Shown: one piece after another, positions 44,643-53,956 of the stretch
Layout of the letters: each line of letters starts with the position of its first letter
Position numbering within the stretch: position 1 is the stretch's first letter
NCBI GenBank assembly: GCA_937775295.1
Contig: CALKBZ010000005.1
Coordinates: 87,871 to 151,870 of the forward strand
From: an uncultured Opitutales bacterium
Lineage (GTDB): Bacteria; Verrucomicrobiota; Verrucomicrobiia; Opitutales; Coraliomargaritaceae
Length of the DNA stretch: 64,000 bases
Reading direction: 5' to 3'
The notes under the pieces: generated by a model
What the model saw: the letters and a program-made list of their open reading frames with translations, nothing else
Database searches by the model: none
Told to the model about the DNA's origin: nothing
Translations under genes and position numbers: made by a program

Positions 44643-46058
44643 ATGCGGATTTATTTTATGGGCATTTGCGGGACGGCGATGGGTAATGCGGCGTTGTTGG
44701 TGCGCGAGCAAGGGCACGAGGTCTGCGGTGCAGATACCGGCGTGTATCCTCCGATGTCGGATGTGTTGGCAGATGCTGGAATCGAAGTATTTGATGGCTA
44801 CGATGTGGAACGACTTGCGGCGCTGAAGCCGGACCGTGTGGTCGTCGGTAATGCGATGAGTCGGGGAAATGTCGAGGTGGAGTGGTTGCTCAATCAATCC
44901 GCGGTGTCGTTTATCTCACTCCCACAGTTGCTGCATGATACGGTGTTGCTCGGGCGGCGGTCAGTGGTGATTGCGGGCACGCATGGTAAGACCACTACGT
45001 CGACGATCACAACTTTTCTTCTCGACGTTGCTGGCGCTGAACCGGGCTGGTTAATCGGTGGTGTGCCGCGTGATTTACCCAGCGGCGCGAAGCTCGGCAG
45101 TGGTGACGCGTTTGTGATCGAAGGAGATGAATATGATACGGCTTTTTTTGATAAGCGCAGTAAATTTATCCACTACCGGCCGCAGATCGCAGTGCTGAAT
45201 AATCTAGAATTTGATCATGCAGATATTTTTCGAGACTTACAAGATGTGCAGCGCACCTTTCGGCATTTATTACGGATCATTCCGAGCCAAGGCTGTGCGA
45301 TCGTGAATGGCGACGATACCAATATTACAGCGCTGTTACCCGCACCGTGGACGCAGGTCGTTCGTGTCGGTACCGGCGAGATGAATGATTTGGTGATCGC
45401 GAATTTTACCGATGCTGCACAGGGCGCGGCGTTTGACTTGATTTGGCAAGGGGTGCTGTGGACACGCGTGAGCTGGTCCATGCATGGCTTGTTCAATGCA
45501 CGTAATGCGGCGATGGCTGCGCTGGCTGCGGCGTTTTCCTGCGGGCATGCCTCGCCTGTGGAGTTTGATCTAGGGGCGCTGGCACGCTTCCGCGGAGTGA
45601 AACGGCGGCAAGATGTGTTGCACCAGTGTACGAAGTGGACGGTGCTCGAAGACTTTGCTCATCATCCCACTGCGATTACAGGGGCGTTGGAGGGCCTGCG
45701 GGCGGCGTATCCAGATCGCAAGCTGTGTGTGAGTTTTGAGCCGCGCAGTAATACTGCGCGCACCTCACTCTTTCAGCAGGCGTTTACTCAGGCGCTTTCG
45801 GGGGCGGATCGCGTCTATCTCGGCGCAGTCCATCGCGCCGATTCGATCGCGGCGCATGAGCGTTTGGATACCGAGCGCATCGTGGCGGACCTATCTAAGG
45901 ATAGCTCGGTGGCGATGACTTTTGCGGACAATAATGCGCTGTTTGAGCAAATTCGGGCAGACAGCACGGCCGCTGAGGGCTGGGTGTTTGTATTTTTCAC
46001 CAATGGGGCGTTCGACGGTGTGCCGCAGCGAACCGCGGAGTTACTTGGCTCTAAGTAG
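44643..46058 (+). CDS. mpl: UDP-N-acetylmuramate:tripeptide ligase (murein peptide recycling)
   Basis: Mpl joins recycled L-Ala-D-Glu-meso-DAP to UDP-MurNAc. The start IYFMGICGTAMGNAALLVREQGHEVCGAD is the Mpl form of the MurC nucleotide loop. AGTHGKTTTSTI is the ATP loop, IEGDEYDTAFFDKRSKFIHYRP is diagnostic for Mpl over MurC, and HHPTAI follows in the C-terminal domain. 471 aa, slightly longer than E. coli Mpl. Its presence implies DAP-type peptidoglycan with recycling. Confidence 0.95.
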   Translation: MRIYFMGICGTAMGNAALLVREQGHEVCGADTGVYPPMSDVLADAGIEVFDGYDVERLAALKPDRVVVGNAMSRGNVEVEWLLNQSAVSFISLPQLLHDTVLLGRRSVVIAGTHGKTTTSTITTFLLDVAGAEPGWLIGGVPRDLPSGAKLGSGDAFVIEGDEYDTAFFDKRSKFIHYRPQIAVLNNLEFDHADIFRDLQDVQRTFRHLLRIIPSQGCAIVNGDDTNITALLPAPWTQVVRVGTGEMNDLVIANFTDAAQGAAFDLIWQGVLWTRVSWSMHGLFNARNAAMAALAAAFSCGHASPVEFDLGALARFRGVKRRQDVLHQCTKWTVLEDFAHHPTAITGALEGLRAAYPDRKLCVSFEPRSNTARTSLFQQAFTQALSGADRVYLGAVHRADSIAAHERLDTERIVADLSKDSSVAMTFADNNALFEQIRADSTAAEGWVFVFFTNGAFDGVPQRTAELLGSK

Positions 46059-46083
46059 TCAGAGTGAGCGGTCGGTTTAATCC

Positions 46084-46118
46084 AAAAAAAATGCACCCGA
46101 CCTGCTGGTCGGATGCAT
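46084..46118 (-). terminator. Terminator of the lptD-trxA operon
   Basis: On the minus strand, ATGCATCCGACC-AGCA-GGTCGGGTGCAT forms a 12-bp stem (one T-G pair) followed by eight T. It ends the operon 27 bases after trxA; mpl converges from the other side. Confidence 0.92.
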
Positions 46119-46144
46119 TCTCGGAAAGAGTGGACTTCGAACGT

Positions 46145-46459
46145 CTAAGAGATCTTCGCCTTCAGGTCATCCTTGGAAGTGAGCCCGACGATGGTGTCGG
46201 ACACTGCGCCATTCTTAAAGACTAGAATGGTTGGGATGGCACGGATTTCGAATTTACCGGCGATCTCGCTGTTGTCGTCGACGTTGACCTTGCAGATTTT
46301 GACTGCATCGCCGAGTTCGGCTGCGAGTTCTTCAAGGATCGGCGCAATCGCTTTACAAGGGCCGCACCATGGAGCCCAGAAGTCGACGACGACCGGGACG
46401 GATGCACTTATTGCAGCTTCAAAGTTGCTGCTATTGAGTTCGGTGATGTTTTCAGACAT
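46145..46459 (-). CDS. trxA: Thioredoxin
   Basis: 104-aa thioredoxin with active site WCGPCK (residues 31-36), the FWAPWCGPCKAIAPILEELA helix and the cis-Pro loop IRAIPTILVFKNG. Cytoplasmic, general disulfide reductase. It is the last gene of the lptD-scpA-orf-orf-trxA run, 18 bases after the previous stop, and is followed by a strong terminator. No thioredoxin reductase gene is in the window. Confidence 0.97.
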   Translation of the reverse strand: MSENITELNSSNFEAAISASVPVVVDFWAPWCGPCKAIAPILEELAAELGDAVKICKVNVDDNSEIAGKFEIRAIPTILVFKNGAVSDTIVGLTSKDDLKAKIS

Positions 46460-46477
46460 AAGATTTTAATTTTTAAT

Positions 46478-46981
46478 TTAGTTTAAGAAAGGAGAGAGGT
46501 CTTGCAGGAGCAACACGGTAAATGCGATAGCAACTGCGGCTGCGATGGCATCGATGATCAGCATCGGCACGTTGATGGATGCTTCTTCGGTGCGAGCGGC
46601 GGGGGTGATCGCGACCGGGCGAGCGGCAGGGGTGATCGCGACAGGGCGAGCTGCAGCGGGTGCTGCCGCCGCTGCTGGTCGTGGTGTTGCCGCCGCTGCT
46701 GGTCGTGGTGTTGCCGCAGTTGGTGTAGGAGTCGGAGCCGCAGCAGGACGTGGTGCAGCGGGTGCAGCGGGTGCAGCGGGAGGCGCGGCGCGCGGTGTTG
46801 CGAGCTTAAGTGCTGGTTGCGCTGGGGTTCGAGGTGACGCTGTGATCGAATCGGCATTGGCGCGTGTGGCCTCTGCTTGCGCGGCTAATTCTGTTGCGGC
46901 AGCGGCCTCGGCGGATGGGACTTCGGCAGATGGGACTTCGTCGCTGCCGTTCTGAAAAGGTTTTTTGGGTTGTTCGCTCAT
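46478..46981 (-). CDS. Ala/Pro-rich protein with C-terminal membrane anchor
   Basis: 167 aa, not in a recognised family. Residues 1-50 are polar and acidic. Residues 50-130 are a low-complexity Ala/Pro/Arg/Thr tract with repeats (ATPRPAAA, RPVAITPAA twice). A single membrane helix NVPMLIIDAIAAAVAIAFTVLLL ends the protein, giving a tail-anchor layout. The DNA carries matching tandem repeats of 24-27 bases that could change copy number. Its position between an 81-aa scpA-linked gene and trxA gives no clear function. Confidence 0.72.
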   Translation of the reverse strand: MSEQPKKPFQNGSDEVPSAEVPSAEAAAATELAAQAEATRANADSITASPRTPAQPALKLATPRAAPPAAPAAPAAPRPAAAPTPTPTAATPRPAAAATPRPAAAAAPAAARPVAITPAARPVAITPAARTEEASINVPMLIIDAIAAAVAIAFTVLLLQDLSPFLN

Positions 46982-47029
46982 AAAGTAGTGGTCGAAATTA
47001 GGTGTGTTCGGGGCAAGCTGTCAAGCGGC

Positions 47030-47275
47030 TCATTTACTTGGGGTGTTTTTGTGGATAATTTCGGCGAGTTCTTGTTGCTCGATTTGATCGAGCGTCTTGT
47101 CGCGTTGATCTAGGGTTTCGAAGGTTTTGATGACGGTTTCGGTCATGCGCTCGTGGGTCTCACTGGAGCCACCTACGATCGCAAAGCGATCGGCTTGGGT
47201 GATCCGTTTGTGTCCGTCCGTGTTGTCTAAACCGACTCCGAGCAGGTGGGCGGACTGTTTCATTGTGCGCGGCAT
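47030..47275 (-). CDS. Hypothetical small protein coupled to scpA
   Basis: 81 aa, unknown. The ATG at 47275 lies 1 base after the scpA stop, so translation is probably coupled. It has no signal peptide. The C-terminal half is a charged helix (ETVIKTFETLDQRDKTLDQIEQQELAEIIHK); the N-terminal half contains LLGVGLDNTDGHKRITQADRFAIVGGSSETHERM. It occupies the slot where scpB follows scpA in many genomes, but it is far too short for ScpB and does not resemble it. Confidence 0.7.
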   Translation of the reverse strand: MPRTMKQSAHLLGVGLDNTDGHKRITQADRFAIVGGSSETHERMTETVIKTFETLDQRDKTLDQIEQQELAEIIHKNTPSK

Positions 47276-47276
47276 C

Positions 47277-48056
47277 TTAAGTGAAGCTGCTGTTAAAGGT
47301 AAAACCAGTATTGGTACCGCGTTCACAGCGAATGTCAGAAAAGGCGCGATCTTGTTTAATCAGTATTTCTCCAAGCCGTGTGAGCTCAAGCACGGCGAGA
47401 AAGGTAGCGACGATGGTGGTGATCGTTGTGGTCGCTTCGAAAAGCTCTGAAAATAGAAAGTTGGGCTTCTGCTTGAAGCGCAGCAGGATGAACTCCATGC
47501 GGTCGGCGACGGTGACTTGCTCGGCATTGATTTCGCCTGTAGTGATGCGCTCTGCGAGCCGCCGAAGCACTTGGTTGAAGGTATTCCACAGGTCGACGCG
47601 TTCGACGGGCTTGAGCGGACGTTCGACCGCCTGCAGCGCGTCTTTAGGGCCGATTCGAGCGATCAGATCGTTACTGTTAAGGATGAGCTCCTCAATCTCG
47701 GAGGATGCTTCCTTGAACTTTTTGTATTCAAGCAGCTGTTGCACCAGCTCCCAGCGTGGGTCGATGTCGTCGTCTTCGACATCCTGATTGGTGCCCTGGT
47801 CCTTTTGCGGCAGGAGCATGCGACTTTTAATGTACATTAGCGTCGCGGCCATGACGAAAAATTCACCTGCGACCTCGAGGTCGAGATTCTCCATTGAGTC
47901 GAGAATTTCGATGTATTGCGAGGTAACGTGCTCGATCGGTATATCGTAGATGTCGACCTCGTTGCGCCGAATTAGGTAGAGCAATAAGTCCAGTGGTCCT
48001 TCGAATGCCGGCAGTCGTATGGCGAAGTCATTTGAGGGCACGAGTGCTTCTTGCAT
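47277..48056 (-). CDS. scpA: Segregation and condensation protein A
   Basis: Kleisin subunit that bridges SMC heads with ScpB. The N-terminal signature FAIRLPAFEGPLDLLLYLIRRNEVDIYDIPIEHVTSQYIEIL and AGEFFVMAATLMYIKSRMLLP are typical. The C-terminal winged helix ends TTIVATFLAVLELTRLGEILIKQDRAFSDI. 259 aa. It follows the lptD-type gene by 12 bases. The last 15 residues (RCERGTNTGFTFNSSFT) extend past the conserved domain. Confidence 0.95.
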   Translation of the reverse strand: MQEALVPSNDFAIRLPAFEGPLDLLLYLIRRNEVDIYDIPIEHVTSQYIEILDSMENLDLEVAGEFFVMAATLMYIKSRMLLPQKDQGTNQDVEDDDIDPRWELVQQLLEYKKFKEASSEIEELILNSNDLIARIGPKDALQAVERPLKPVERVDLWNTFNQVLRRLAERITTGEINAEQVTVADRMEFILLRFKQKPNFLFSELFEATTTITTIVATFLAVLELTRLGEILIKQDRAFSDIRCERGTNTGFTFNSSFT

Positions 48057-48068
48057 GCTGATCGGTGG

Positions 48069-50240
48069 TTATTGATTTGCGAGTCGCAGGCGCACGGTAA
48101 ATTCGAAATCGCTTTCACGGCTGGAATCTTGGCGGAAGGTGAGCCCGTAAATGATTTCCCATGCGTTGTTGAGTCGCGTGTTGATACCGATCTCGGTGCT
48201 GGTAAATTCGCCAGTTTCGGCGTCGTAGCGGGTGTCTGCTAGGAGCGAATAGCGCTCGTTAATGCGATAGATGAAGTCGATGCGGTATTGATCAATCCGA
48301 TCATGCAGAAAAACAGTTGATAGCCCGATTTCCCAGATTTCGCCACTTCGTATTGAGGTGCGTGTGCGCAGTTCTTCGAGCGACATGCTCTGGGTTTGAA
48401 AGCGGCTGGCGAGGTCGAACTTGAGCCAAGGAGCGGGACTCAATACGAGCTCGATCCATGTGGCGTTGAAGCTGTCTTGCATGTTGCCATCGTAACGTGT
48501 GTTCTTCTCAAACAGAATGTCTTGGTAGAAATTTAATGCGGCGAGTGTGCGTGAGCCATAGCCCTCCGCGCGGGTTTGGAAAAGATTTTCTACGCCGAGA
48601 CGTGTTAGGTGTGTTTCACTGATGGAGTCGACGTTGCGTAAGTCACTGAGATCAAGCATCGGACGGTCAAGATCGAAAGCGGTGCGATCGATTGCGGCGA
48701 TCTCGTCTTTAGCATTTGGATCCGAGTAGTAGCGGTAGCGTAACACGGGGCGCACTAAGTGACGCAGACCGTTGATTTCCCACATTTTGTTTTGAGTGGC
48801 GTAGTGGGCGTAGGCACGCGCTTCGAGGTCGAAACCAAGTTCGTAGATTTCTCGAGTGAATTGATCGTCTTTGAGTTCGCTCGGCGTCGGAGTGCCGTAG
48901 GGATCGTTGTATCTGCCGAGGGCGAGCGGATCGATCTCTTGATTCTCGTAGTGGGTAATACGGGCCCCGGCGAGAGGAGTCAGGGTGAGCCAGTCAGTGA
49001 GTAGGATGGGGCGCTCGATGCGGTAGGTGAAGTCAAAGCGATCTGATTGACTGGCTTGGTCGATCTCCGGTATGACTTGGCCGAAATTTTCTTCTAAGTG
49101 TGCATAACTAGCAGAGAAACGTTGGTAGGCTCCAGTATTAAAAATAGGCACAGGGAGCAAATCAAAACGCACTTCGGGAAGACGCTCTTGCACCAGTTGG
49201 AAATCATTCGGGCGGAAGCGTCCGAAGGCTGACAGGAAGTAGTTGTCGCCAGCGTAAACGGCTTCGACAAAAGAGTCTGGTTGTTGGTTGTCGCTGAAGT
49301 AGTCGTCACGGAAATCGCGTGTCACCTCAGAATCAGACCAATAACTAGCCGAAGCAGTTATATTAATGCGCTCGCCGATGTGGTGTTGGTGACGCCATTC
49401 TACAAAGCCACGCTCTGAATCGATCGGTTGATCGTAAAGGCCAGGCTCGGGATCGCCTTGATCGTTGAGATATCCAGTACTCAGTGCGCCAGTGATCGTC
49501 TGGCTTTCGGAGTTGTAGGAATATTGAGCTGTCGGGCCAACCAGCACACCGCGTTTGCTGTAGAGGTCGAGATTGGCTCCGGCACGTAGCCATGAATTGA
49601 CCGGGAACAGAGTCGTTGTTTGCAGGTAAGTGCCGAGTTCGCTATCCGAGCCCGCATCAACCTCGAGGAGCAAAGGGGTTTGATCGATGTAGTGGGTATA
49701 GCTTGGGAGTTTGGCGACTGGCAGGTTGCCGATTCTGAAGGTCGTGGCGCTCATCGTTAATTTGCCGCCTTGTTCGCTGGTGAAATCAATCTGGTCAGAA
49801 GAGACATTGGGCGTGAAGCGCCCTGGATTACCATAATAGATCGTCGCTCCCTGAACGGTGGTGTTTTCTGTGGTGCCACCTGCGGTGAGGCCAGCAATGT
49901 AGATTGGCCATTGCCCAGTGCGCAAGATATCGACTGCGAATACACTTTCTTGAGTATCATAGCTCAATTGGTCGGCGATGAGGCGGTAACCATCTCTTGA
50001 GATCGCGACGTTACCGAGGGCATCTGCTAGAGAGTATTCTTGGTAGTAGGTAATACGATCCGCGTTAAGACGCGAGCCTTGGAAGTCGAGGCGGGCATCG
50101 CCGCGGGCGACTAAGCGCTGAGCAGCCTCGTCGAACTCTAAGGGCTCAATCGAGCTCAGTTCAGGCAGAGCCGCAGAAAGCGGCAGCGAAAACTTCGAAA
50201 TGAGTAAAAGGAGGGAGTATAACCGGGCGATTCTAGGCAC
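48069..50240 (-). CDS. lptD: LptD-like outer-membrane LPS assembly protein
   Basis: 723-aa outer-membrane barrel that inserts LPS into the outer leaflet. A signal peptide (about 1-24) is followed by an OstA/LptA-like beta-jellyroll (RLVARGDARLDFQGSRLNADRITYYQEYSLADALGNVAISRDGYRLIAD). The rest is a beta-strand-rich LptD-type barrel ending in an aromatic-poor FEFTVRLRLANQ. I see none of the disulfide cysteines that E. coli LptD uses. It heads the minus-strand operon. waaA elsewhere in the window supports an LPS role. Confidence 0.85.
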   Translation of the reverse strand: MPRIARLYSLLLLISKFSLPLSAALPELSSIEPLEFDEAAQRLVARGDARLDFQGSRLNADRITYYQEYSLADALGNVAISRDGYRLIADQLSYDTQESVFAVDILRTGQWPIYIAGLTAGGTTENTTVQGATIYYGNPGRFTPNVSSDQIDFTSEQGGKLTMSATTFRIGNLPVAKLPSYTHYIDQTPLLLEVDAGSDSELGTYLQTTTLFPVNSWLRAGANLDLYSKRGVLVGPTAQYSYNSESQTITGALSTGYLNDQGDPEPGLYDQPIDSERGFVEWRHQHHIGERINITASASYWSDSEVTRDFRDDYFSDNQQPDSFVEAVYAGDNYFLSAFGRFRPNDFQLVQERLPEVRFDLLPVPIFNTGAYQRFSASYAHLEENFGQVIPEIDQASQSDRFDFTYRIERPILLTDWLTLTPLAGARITHYENQEIDPLALGRYNDPYGTPTPSELKDDQFTREIYELGFDLEARAYAHYATQNKMWEINGLRHLVRPVLRYRYYSDPNAKDEIAAIDRTAFDLDRPMLDLSDLRNVDSISETHLTRLGVENLFQTRAEGYGSRTLAALNFYQDILFEKNTRYDGNMQDSFNATWIELVLSPAPWLKFDLASRFQTQSMSLEELRTRTSIRSGEIWEIGLSTVFLHDRIDQYRIDFIYRINERYSLLADTRYDAETGEFTSTEIGINTRLNNAWEIIYGLTFRQDSSRESDFEFTVRLRLANQ

Positions 50241-50382
50241 GGAATAAGACTATGGGCGGGGTATTTTCGGGCGACAAGTCTTTTATCGAATCAGTGTGAA
50301 TCAAGTGGATATTTCTGCTTGAATCGTGTGTTGGGGCTAAGGTTCTTGCAAATAGTAACGGAAGTGATCTTTTCTTATACCT

Positions 50383-52602
50383 GTGATTGTTTCTAAAAAC
50401 CTCCTCGACTCGGTTACTCAGGTGACATCGAGCCAGCCGCATTCAATATTGGGAATGCATCCGCATACAGTTGGATCAAAGTCTAGCATCGTGGTGCGCG
50501 CTTTTTTAGACGATGCGGTGACCTGCGAAGTTGTGGACGTGTCGCAGCCAGAGGGCCCGCGTTACTCGTTAAAACGTTTGACCGATGACGGGTTCTTTGA
50601 AGGGGTGATTCCTCAGCGGAAGGATGTATTTGCCTACCGCTTAAGGATCGAGCGCTATAATGGCGAAATTCGTCAGTTCTACGACCCATATAGTTTTCTA
50701 CCCAGCTTGTCGGATGATGATGTATACCTCTTTAACGAGGGCAATGAGCACCAAGCCCATAATAAAATGGGCGCTCAGTTGTGTGAGTTAAATGGTGTGA
50801 CAGGTGTGTCGTTCGCCGTATGGGCGCCGAGTGCAACGCGTGTTTCGCTCGTCGGTGACTTTAATCATTGGGACGGTCGCTACCATCCGATGCGCAGTCT
50901 CGGTGGATCAGGCATCTGGGAGTTATTCGTGCCTGGGCTAGAAGCTGGAGCCAAGTACAAGTTTGAGATCGGCACGCAGCAGGGAGATTTTCCATTGTTA
51001 AAAACCGACCCATACGGGGCTCGGTTTGAGTCGCCTCCAGGCAATGCATCAATCGTTTGTAAAGTGGATGGTTATGAATGGCATGATGCCGACTGGATCA
51101 AGCAGCGCGAATCGACGGATTGGGCGAATGCGGCGGTCTCCATCTATGAGATGCATTTGGGGTCATGGAAACGGGTCGTCGAAGATGCCAACCGCCCGTT
51201 GTCTTATCGTGAATTAGCGACTGAGCTAGTCGACTATTTGAAGGATATGCACTACACGCATGTCGAATTCATGCCGCTATCGGAGCACCCCTTTGATGGA
51301 TCTTGGGGCTACCAAGTGACTGGGTTCTTTGCGCCAACCTATCGATTTGGCACGCCAGAAGACTTTATGTACTTGGTCGATATACTGCACCAAAATGGAT
51401 TGGGTGTGATTATGGATTGGGTACCAGCACACTTCCCGACGGATAGTTTCGCGCTCGGTCAATTCGATGGCACAGCTCTGTATGAGCATGCCGATCCGCG
51501 GCAAGGCTTCCATCAGGACTGGGGTACTTATATTTTTAACTTCGGTCGCAACGAAGTCTGCACTTTCCTGATCGCCAGCGCATTGGCTTGGTGTGAGCGT
51601 TATCATATCGATGGATTACGTGTCGATGCCGTGGCGTCGATGCTGTATCTTGATTACTCTCGCGAAGAAGGGCAGTGGGTCCCGAATCAGTATGGCGGTC
51701 GCGAAAATCTCGAAGCAATCGATTTTCTGCGCCGTACCAATGATCTGGTGCACAAATATTATCCAGGCACGCTGATGATTGCTGAGGAATCGACCGCATT
51801 CCCAGGAGTGACTAAGCCCACATCCGAAGGTGGTCTCGGCTTTGACATGAAGTGGAACATGGGCTGGATGCACGATACTTTAAAGTACTTCCAGAAAGAT
51901 CCGATTTATCGAAAGTTCGAGCATCACCAACTTTCGTTTGCTATGCTCTATCAGTATTCCGAAAACTTCACGCAGGTTTTTTCACATGATGAGATCGTGC
52001 ATGGTAAGGGCTCGATGATGCTGAAAATGCCGGGAGAGTCGATGTCGGATAAGGCACGTCAGCTTCGCTTGCTATATGCGTTTATGTGGATGTGGCCAGG
52101 CAAGAAGACGCTCTTTATGGGCTGTGACTTTGGTCAATCCGCAGAGTGGGCGCACGATGGTAGTTTGGATTGGCACCTGTTGGAATACTTAGACCATCAA
52201 GGCGTGCAGATGGTGGTGCGTGATCTCAATCGTATTTACCAACAGATCCCTGGTTTTGCCGCCGGAGATAATCATCCGGAAGGATTCGAATGGATTAATA
52301 GTTCGGACGCTGATAACAGTGTCTTAACCTTCCTGCGAAATGGCACCGCGAAGACTGATACATTGGCAGTCGTCGGTAATTATACACCCGTGCAGCGAGA
52401 AGGCTTCCGAGTGGGTGTGCCGTATCCGGGATTCTGGCAGGAAATTCTGAATACCGATGCCAAAGGATATGGCGGTCTTGGATTTGGTAATGTCGGTGGC
52501 GTCGTTGCCGACGAGGTCGAGTGGGATGGACGTCCGTATTCGATCAAGCTGGAATTACCTCCAGTGTCGATGATTGTCTTCCGTTTTCAGGGAGAGGTAT
52601 AA
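50383..52602 (+). CDS. glgB: 1,4-alpha-glucan branching enzyme
   Basis: GH13 glycogen branching enzyme, 739 aa. An N-terminal domain (QPHSILGMHPH) precedes a CBM48 (GVSFAVWAPSATRVSLVGDFNHWDGRYHPM). The catalytic barrel shows LGSWKR, VEFMPLSEHPFDGSWGYQVTGFFAPT, the nucleophile in DGLRVDAVASMLYLDY, the acid Glu in LMIAEESTAFPGV and the third Asp in FSHDEIVHGKGSM. The start is GTG at 50383; no better one is nearby. No other glg gene is in the window, so it stands apart from a glycogen operon. Confidence 0.97.
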   Translation: MIVSKNLLDSVTQVTSSQPHSILGMHPHTVGSKSSIVVRAFLDDAVTCEVVDVSQPEGPRYSLKRLTDDGFFEGVIPQRKDVFAYRLRIERYNGEIRQFYDPYSFLPSLSDDDVYLFNEGNEHQAHNKMGAQLCELNGVTGVSFAVWAPSATRVSLVGDFNHWDGRYHPMRSLGGSGIWELFVPGLEAGAKYKFEIGTQQGDFPLLKTDPYGARFESPPGNASIVCKVDGYEWHDADWIKQRESTDWANAAVSIYEMHLGSWKRVVEDANRPLSYRELATELVDYLKDMHYTHVEFMPLSEHPFDGSWGYQVTGFFAPTYRFGTPEDFMYLVDILHQNGLGVIMDWVPAHFPTDSFALGQFDGTALYEHADPRQGFHQDWGTYIFNFGRNEVCTFLIASALAWCERYHIDGLRVDAVASMLYLDYSREEGQWVPNQYGGRENLEAIDFLRRTNDLVHKYYPGTLMIAEESTAFPGVTKPTSEGGLGFDMKWNMGWMHDTLKYFQKDPIYRKFEHHQLSFAMLYQYSENFTQVFSHDEIVHGKGSMMLKMPGESMSDKARQLRLLYAFMWMWPGKKTLFMGCDFGQSAEWAHDGSLDWHLLEYLDHQGVQMVVRDLNRIYQQIPGFAAGDNHPEGFEWINSSDADNSVLTFLRNGTAKTDTLAVVGNYTPVQREGFRVGVPYPGFWQEILNTDAKGYGGLGFGNVGGVVADEVEWDGRPYSIKLELPPVSMIVFRFQGEV

Positions 52603-52860
52603 TTGCTAGATTCATCCTACACCTTAGTTTATCGAGGCCGCTGACCGTGATGGTCATCACTTGATGTGCGGGTTTGGTAAAGCTAACTAAATCTAATGTA
52701 AAGTTTGAGTCGAGCCAGTCTACTTTTTTAGCAGTTTCGCGTATATATACATACCTTCTTACTGGATATTTATAATTTGAGGTGGGTTTGCCTTAGAATT
52801 AGACCTACTTGTATTTCCCATGTTGCTTCTTCGGCGGCTCTCTGTTCATTAGGCTCCACT

Positions 52861-53079
52861 ATGTCAGACGCAGAATCTATTACCGAACTTCAGTCGCAAC
52901 TCACTCATTTGGAACGTCATATCGCAGAGCAAGATGCGGAGTTTTATCAATTAGCAAAGCGTGTGGATGCATTGACTCAATTAGTGCAAGCGCAGAAAGC
53001 ACAGCTCTCAACCTTGTCGGCGGGAGCTGTGGCTGGTGACGGTGATATGCCTGCAAATGAAAAGCCGCCGCATTATTAG
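52861..53079 (+). CDS. slyX: SlyX family protein
   Basis: 72-aa coiled-coil protein ([43 protein letters not shown]) ending in PPHY, the usual SlyX C-terminus. The function is unknown in any organism. The ATG at 52861 is chosen because upstream residues are not SlyX-like. It has a 258-base AT-rich leader region after glgB. Confidence 0.88.
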   Translation: MSDAESITELQSQLTHLERHIAEQDAEFYQLAKRVDALTQLVQAQKAQLSTLSAGAVAGDGDMPANEKPPHY

Positions 53080-53149
53080 GCCTCAGCGGGGCTTCGAGGG
53101 GCGCTTGGTTGCCGTTTTCCTAGCGCTGTTGATGTGGGCGTAAGTGTCG

Positions 53150-53956
53150 CTATTCCTCCGCGAGTTCTAGCGAGCGTGCCTTGGCAGCGGCGAGTGCTTT
53201 TTCGACGAGTCCGCGAAGGTCATTGTCGCTGAATACCTTGAGTGCGGCAGCAGTGGTGCCGCCGGGGGACGTGACTGCGTCGCGCAGTGCTTCGGGGCTA
53301 CCTTCACTTTCAGCCATTAGCATCGCTGCGCCGAGGACGGTGTCGATGGCGAGAGAATGAGCGAGGGACTCGTTGAGTCCGCATTTGATGCCTGCTTGGC
53401 GCAGGGCCGCGGCAAATTCGAACACGTATGCTGGGCCACTACCGCTGAGGGCAGTGACGGCATCGAGGTCCGCTTCGTCGACTTCGTGGAAGTTCCCGAG
53501 TGAGCCGAGGATGGCTTCGATGATCTCTTGATCCTTCGGGCTGAGCGGGTTCTGAGGCGTAAAGGCTGTGACACCGGCACCGATTTGACCAGGAGTATTC
53601 GGCATGGTGCGCACGACGTTGCGCGCATTGCTAAATTTTGCATTTAGTCGTGAGAGTGTTGTGCCTGCCAGCACGGAGAGGACTAGTTTGCCGTGTGCGG
53701 CTTCGGCCAGTGCATCGTCAATGGCGTCCAGCTGATACGGCTTGCAGGCGAGCACGATGGTCTCCGTTTTTCGAACCACCTTGAAGATGTCTTTTGCGTA
53801 CTGGATACCGGTTTGCTCGGCCAGATCGGAGCCGCTCGTGCCGTTACCTCCAGTGCAGGCAATTTCTTCTGGAAGGTAGTGCTCTTCTTCGATTAGGCCG
53901 CGGACGATGGCGGCGGCCATGCGGCCGGCACCGATAAATACGATACGAATACTCAT
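53150..53956 (-). CDS. proC: Pyrroline-5-carboxylate reductase
   Basis: Last step of proline synthesis, NAD(P)H-dependent. IRIVFIGAGRMAAAIVRGL is the Rossmann start, VVRTMPNTPGQIGAG and SGSGPAYVFEFAAAL follow, and the C-terminal signature is AVTSPGGTTAAALKVF. 268 aa. Its ATG directly follows the hybrid kinase stop codon (no spacer), so the two are coupled, an unusual pairing. Confidence 0.97.
   Translation of the reverse strand: MSIRIVFIGAGRMAAAIVRGLIEEEHYLPEEIACTGGNGTSGSDLAEQTGIQYAKDIFKVVRKTETIVLACKPYQLDAIDDALAEAAHGKLVLSVLAGTTLSRLNAKFSNARNVVRTMPNTPGQIGAGVTAFTPQNPLSPKDQEIIEAILGSLGNFHEVDEADLDAVTALSGSGPAYVFEFAAALRQAGIKCGLNESLAHSLAIDTVLGAAMLMAESEGSPEALRDAVTSPGGTTAAALKVFSDNDLRGLVEKALAAAKARSLELAEE

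Noticed and set aside
46502..46955. Long plus-strand frames antisense to the Ala/Pro-rich gene
   Set aside because: The GC-rich tandem repeats leave several frames open; the minus-strand frame has a membrane anchor and fits the operon.
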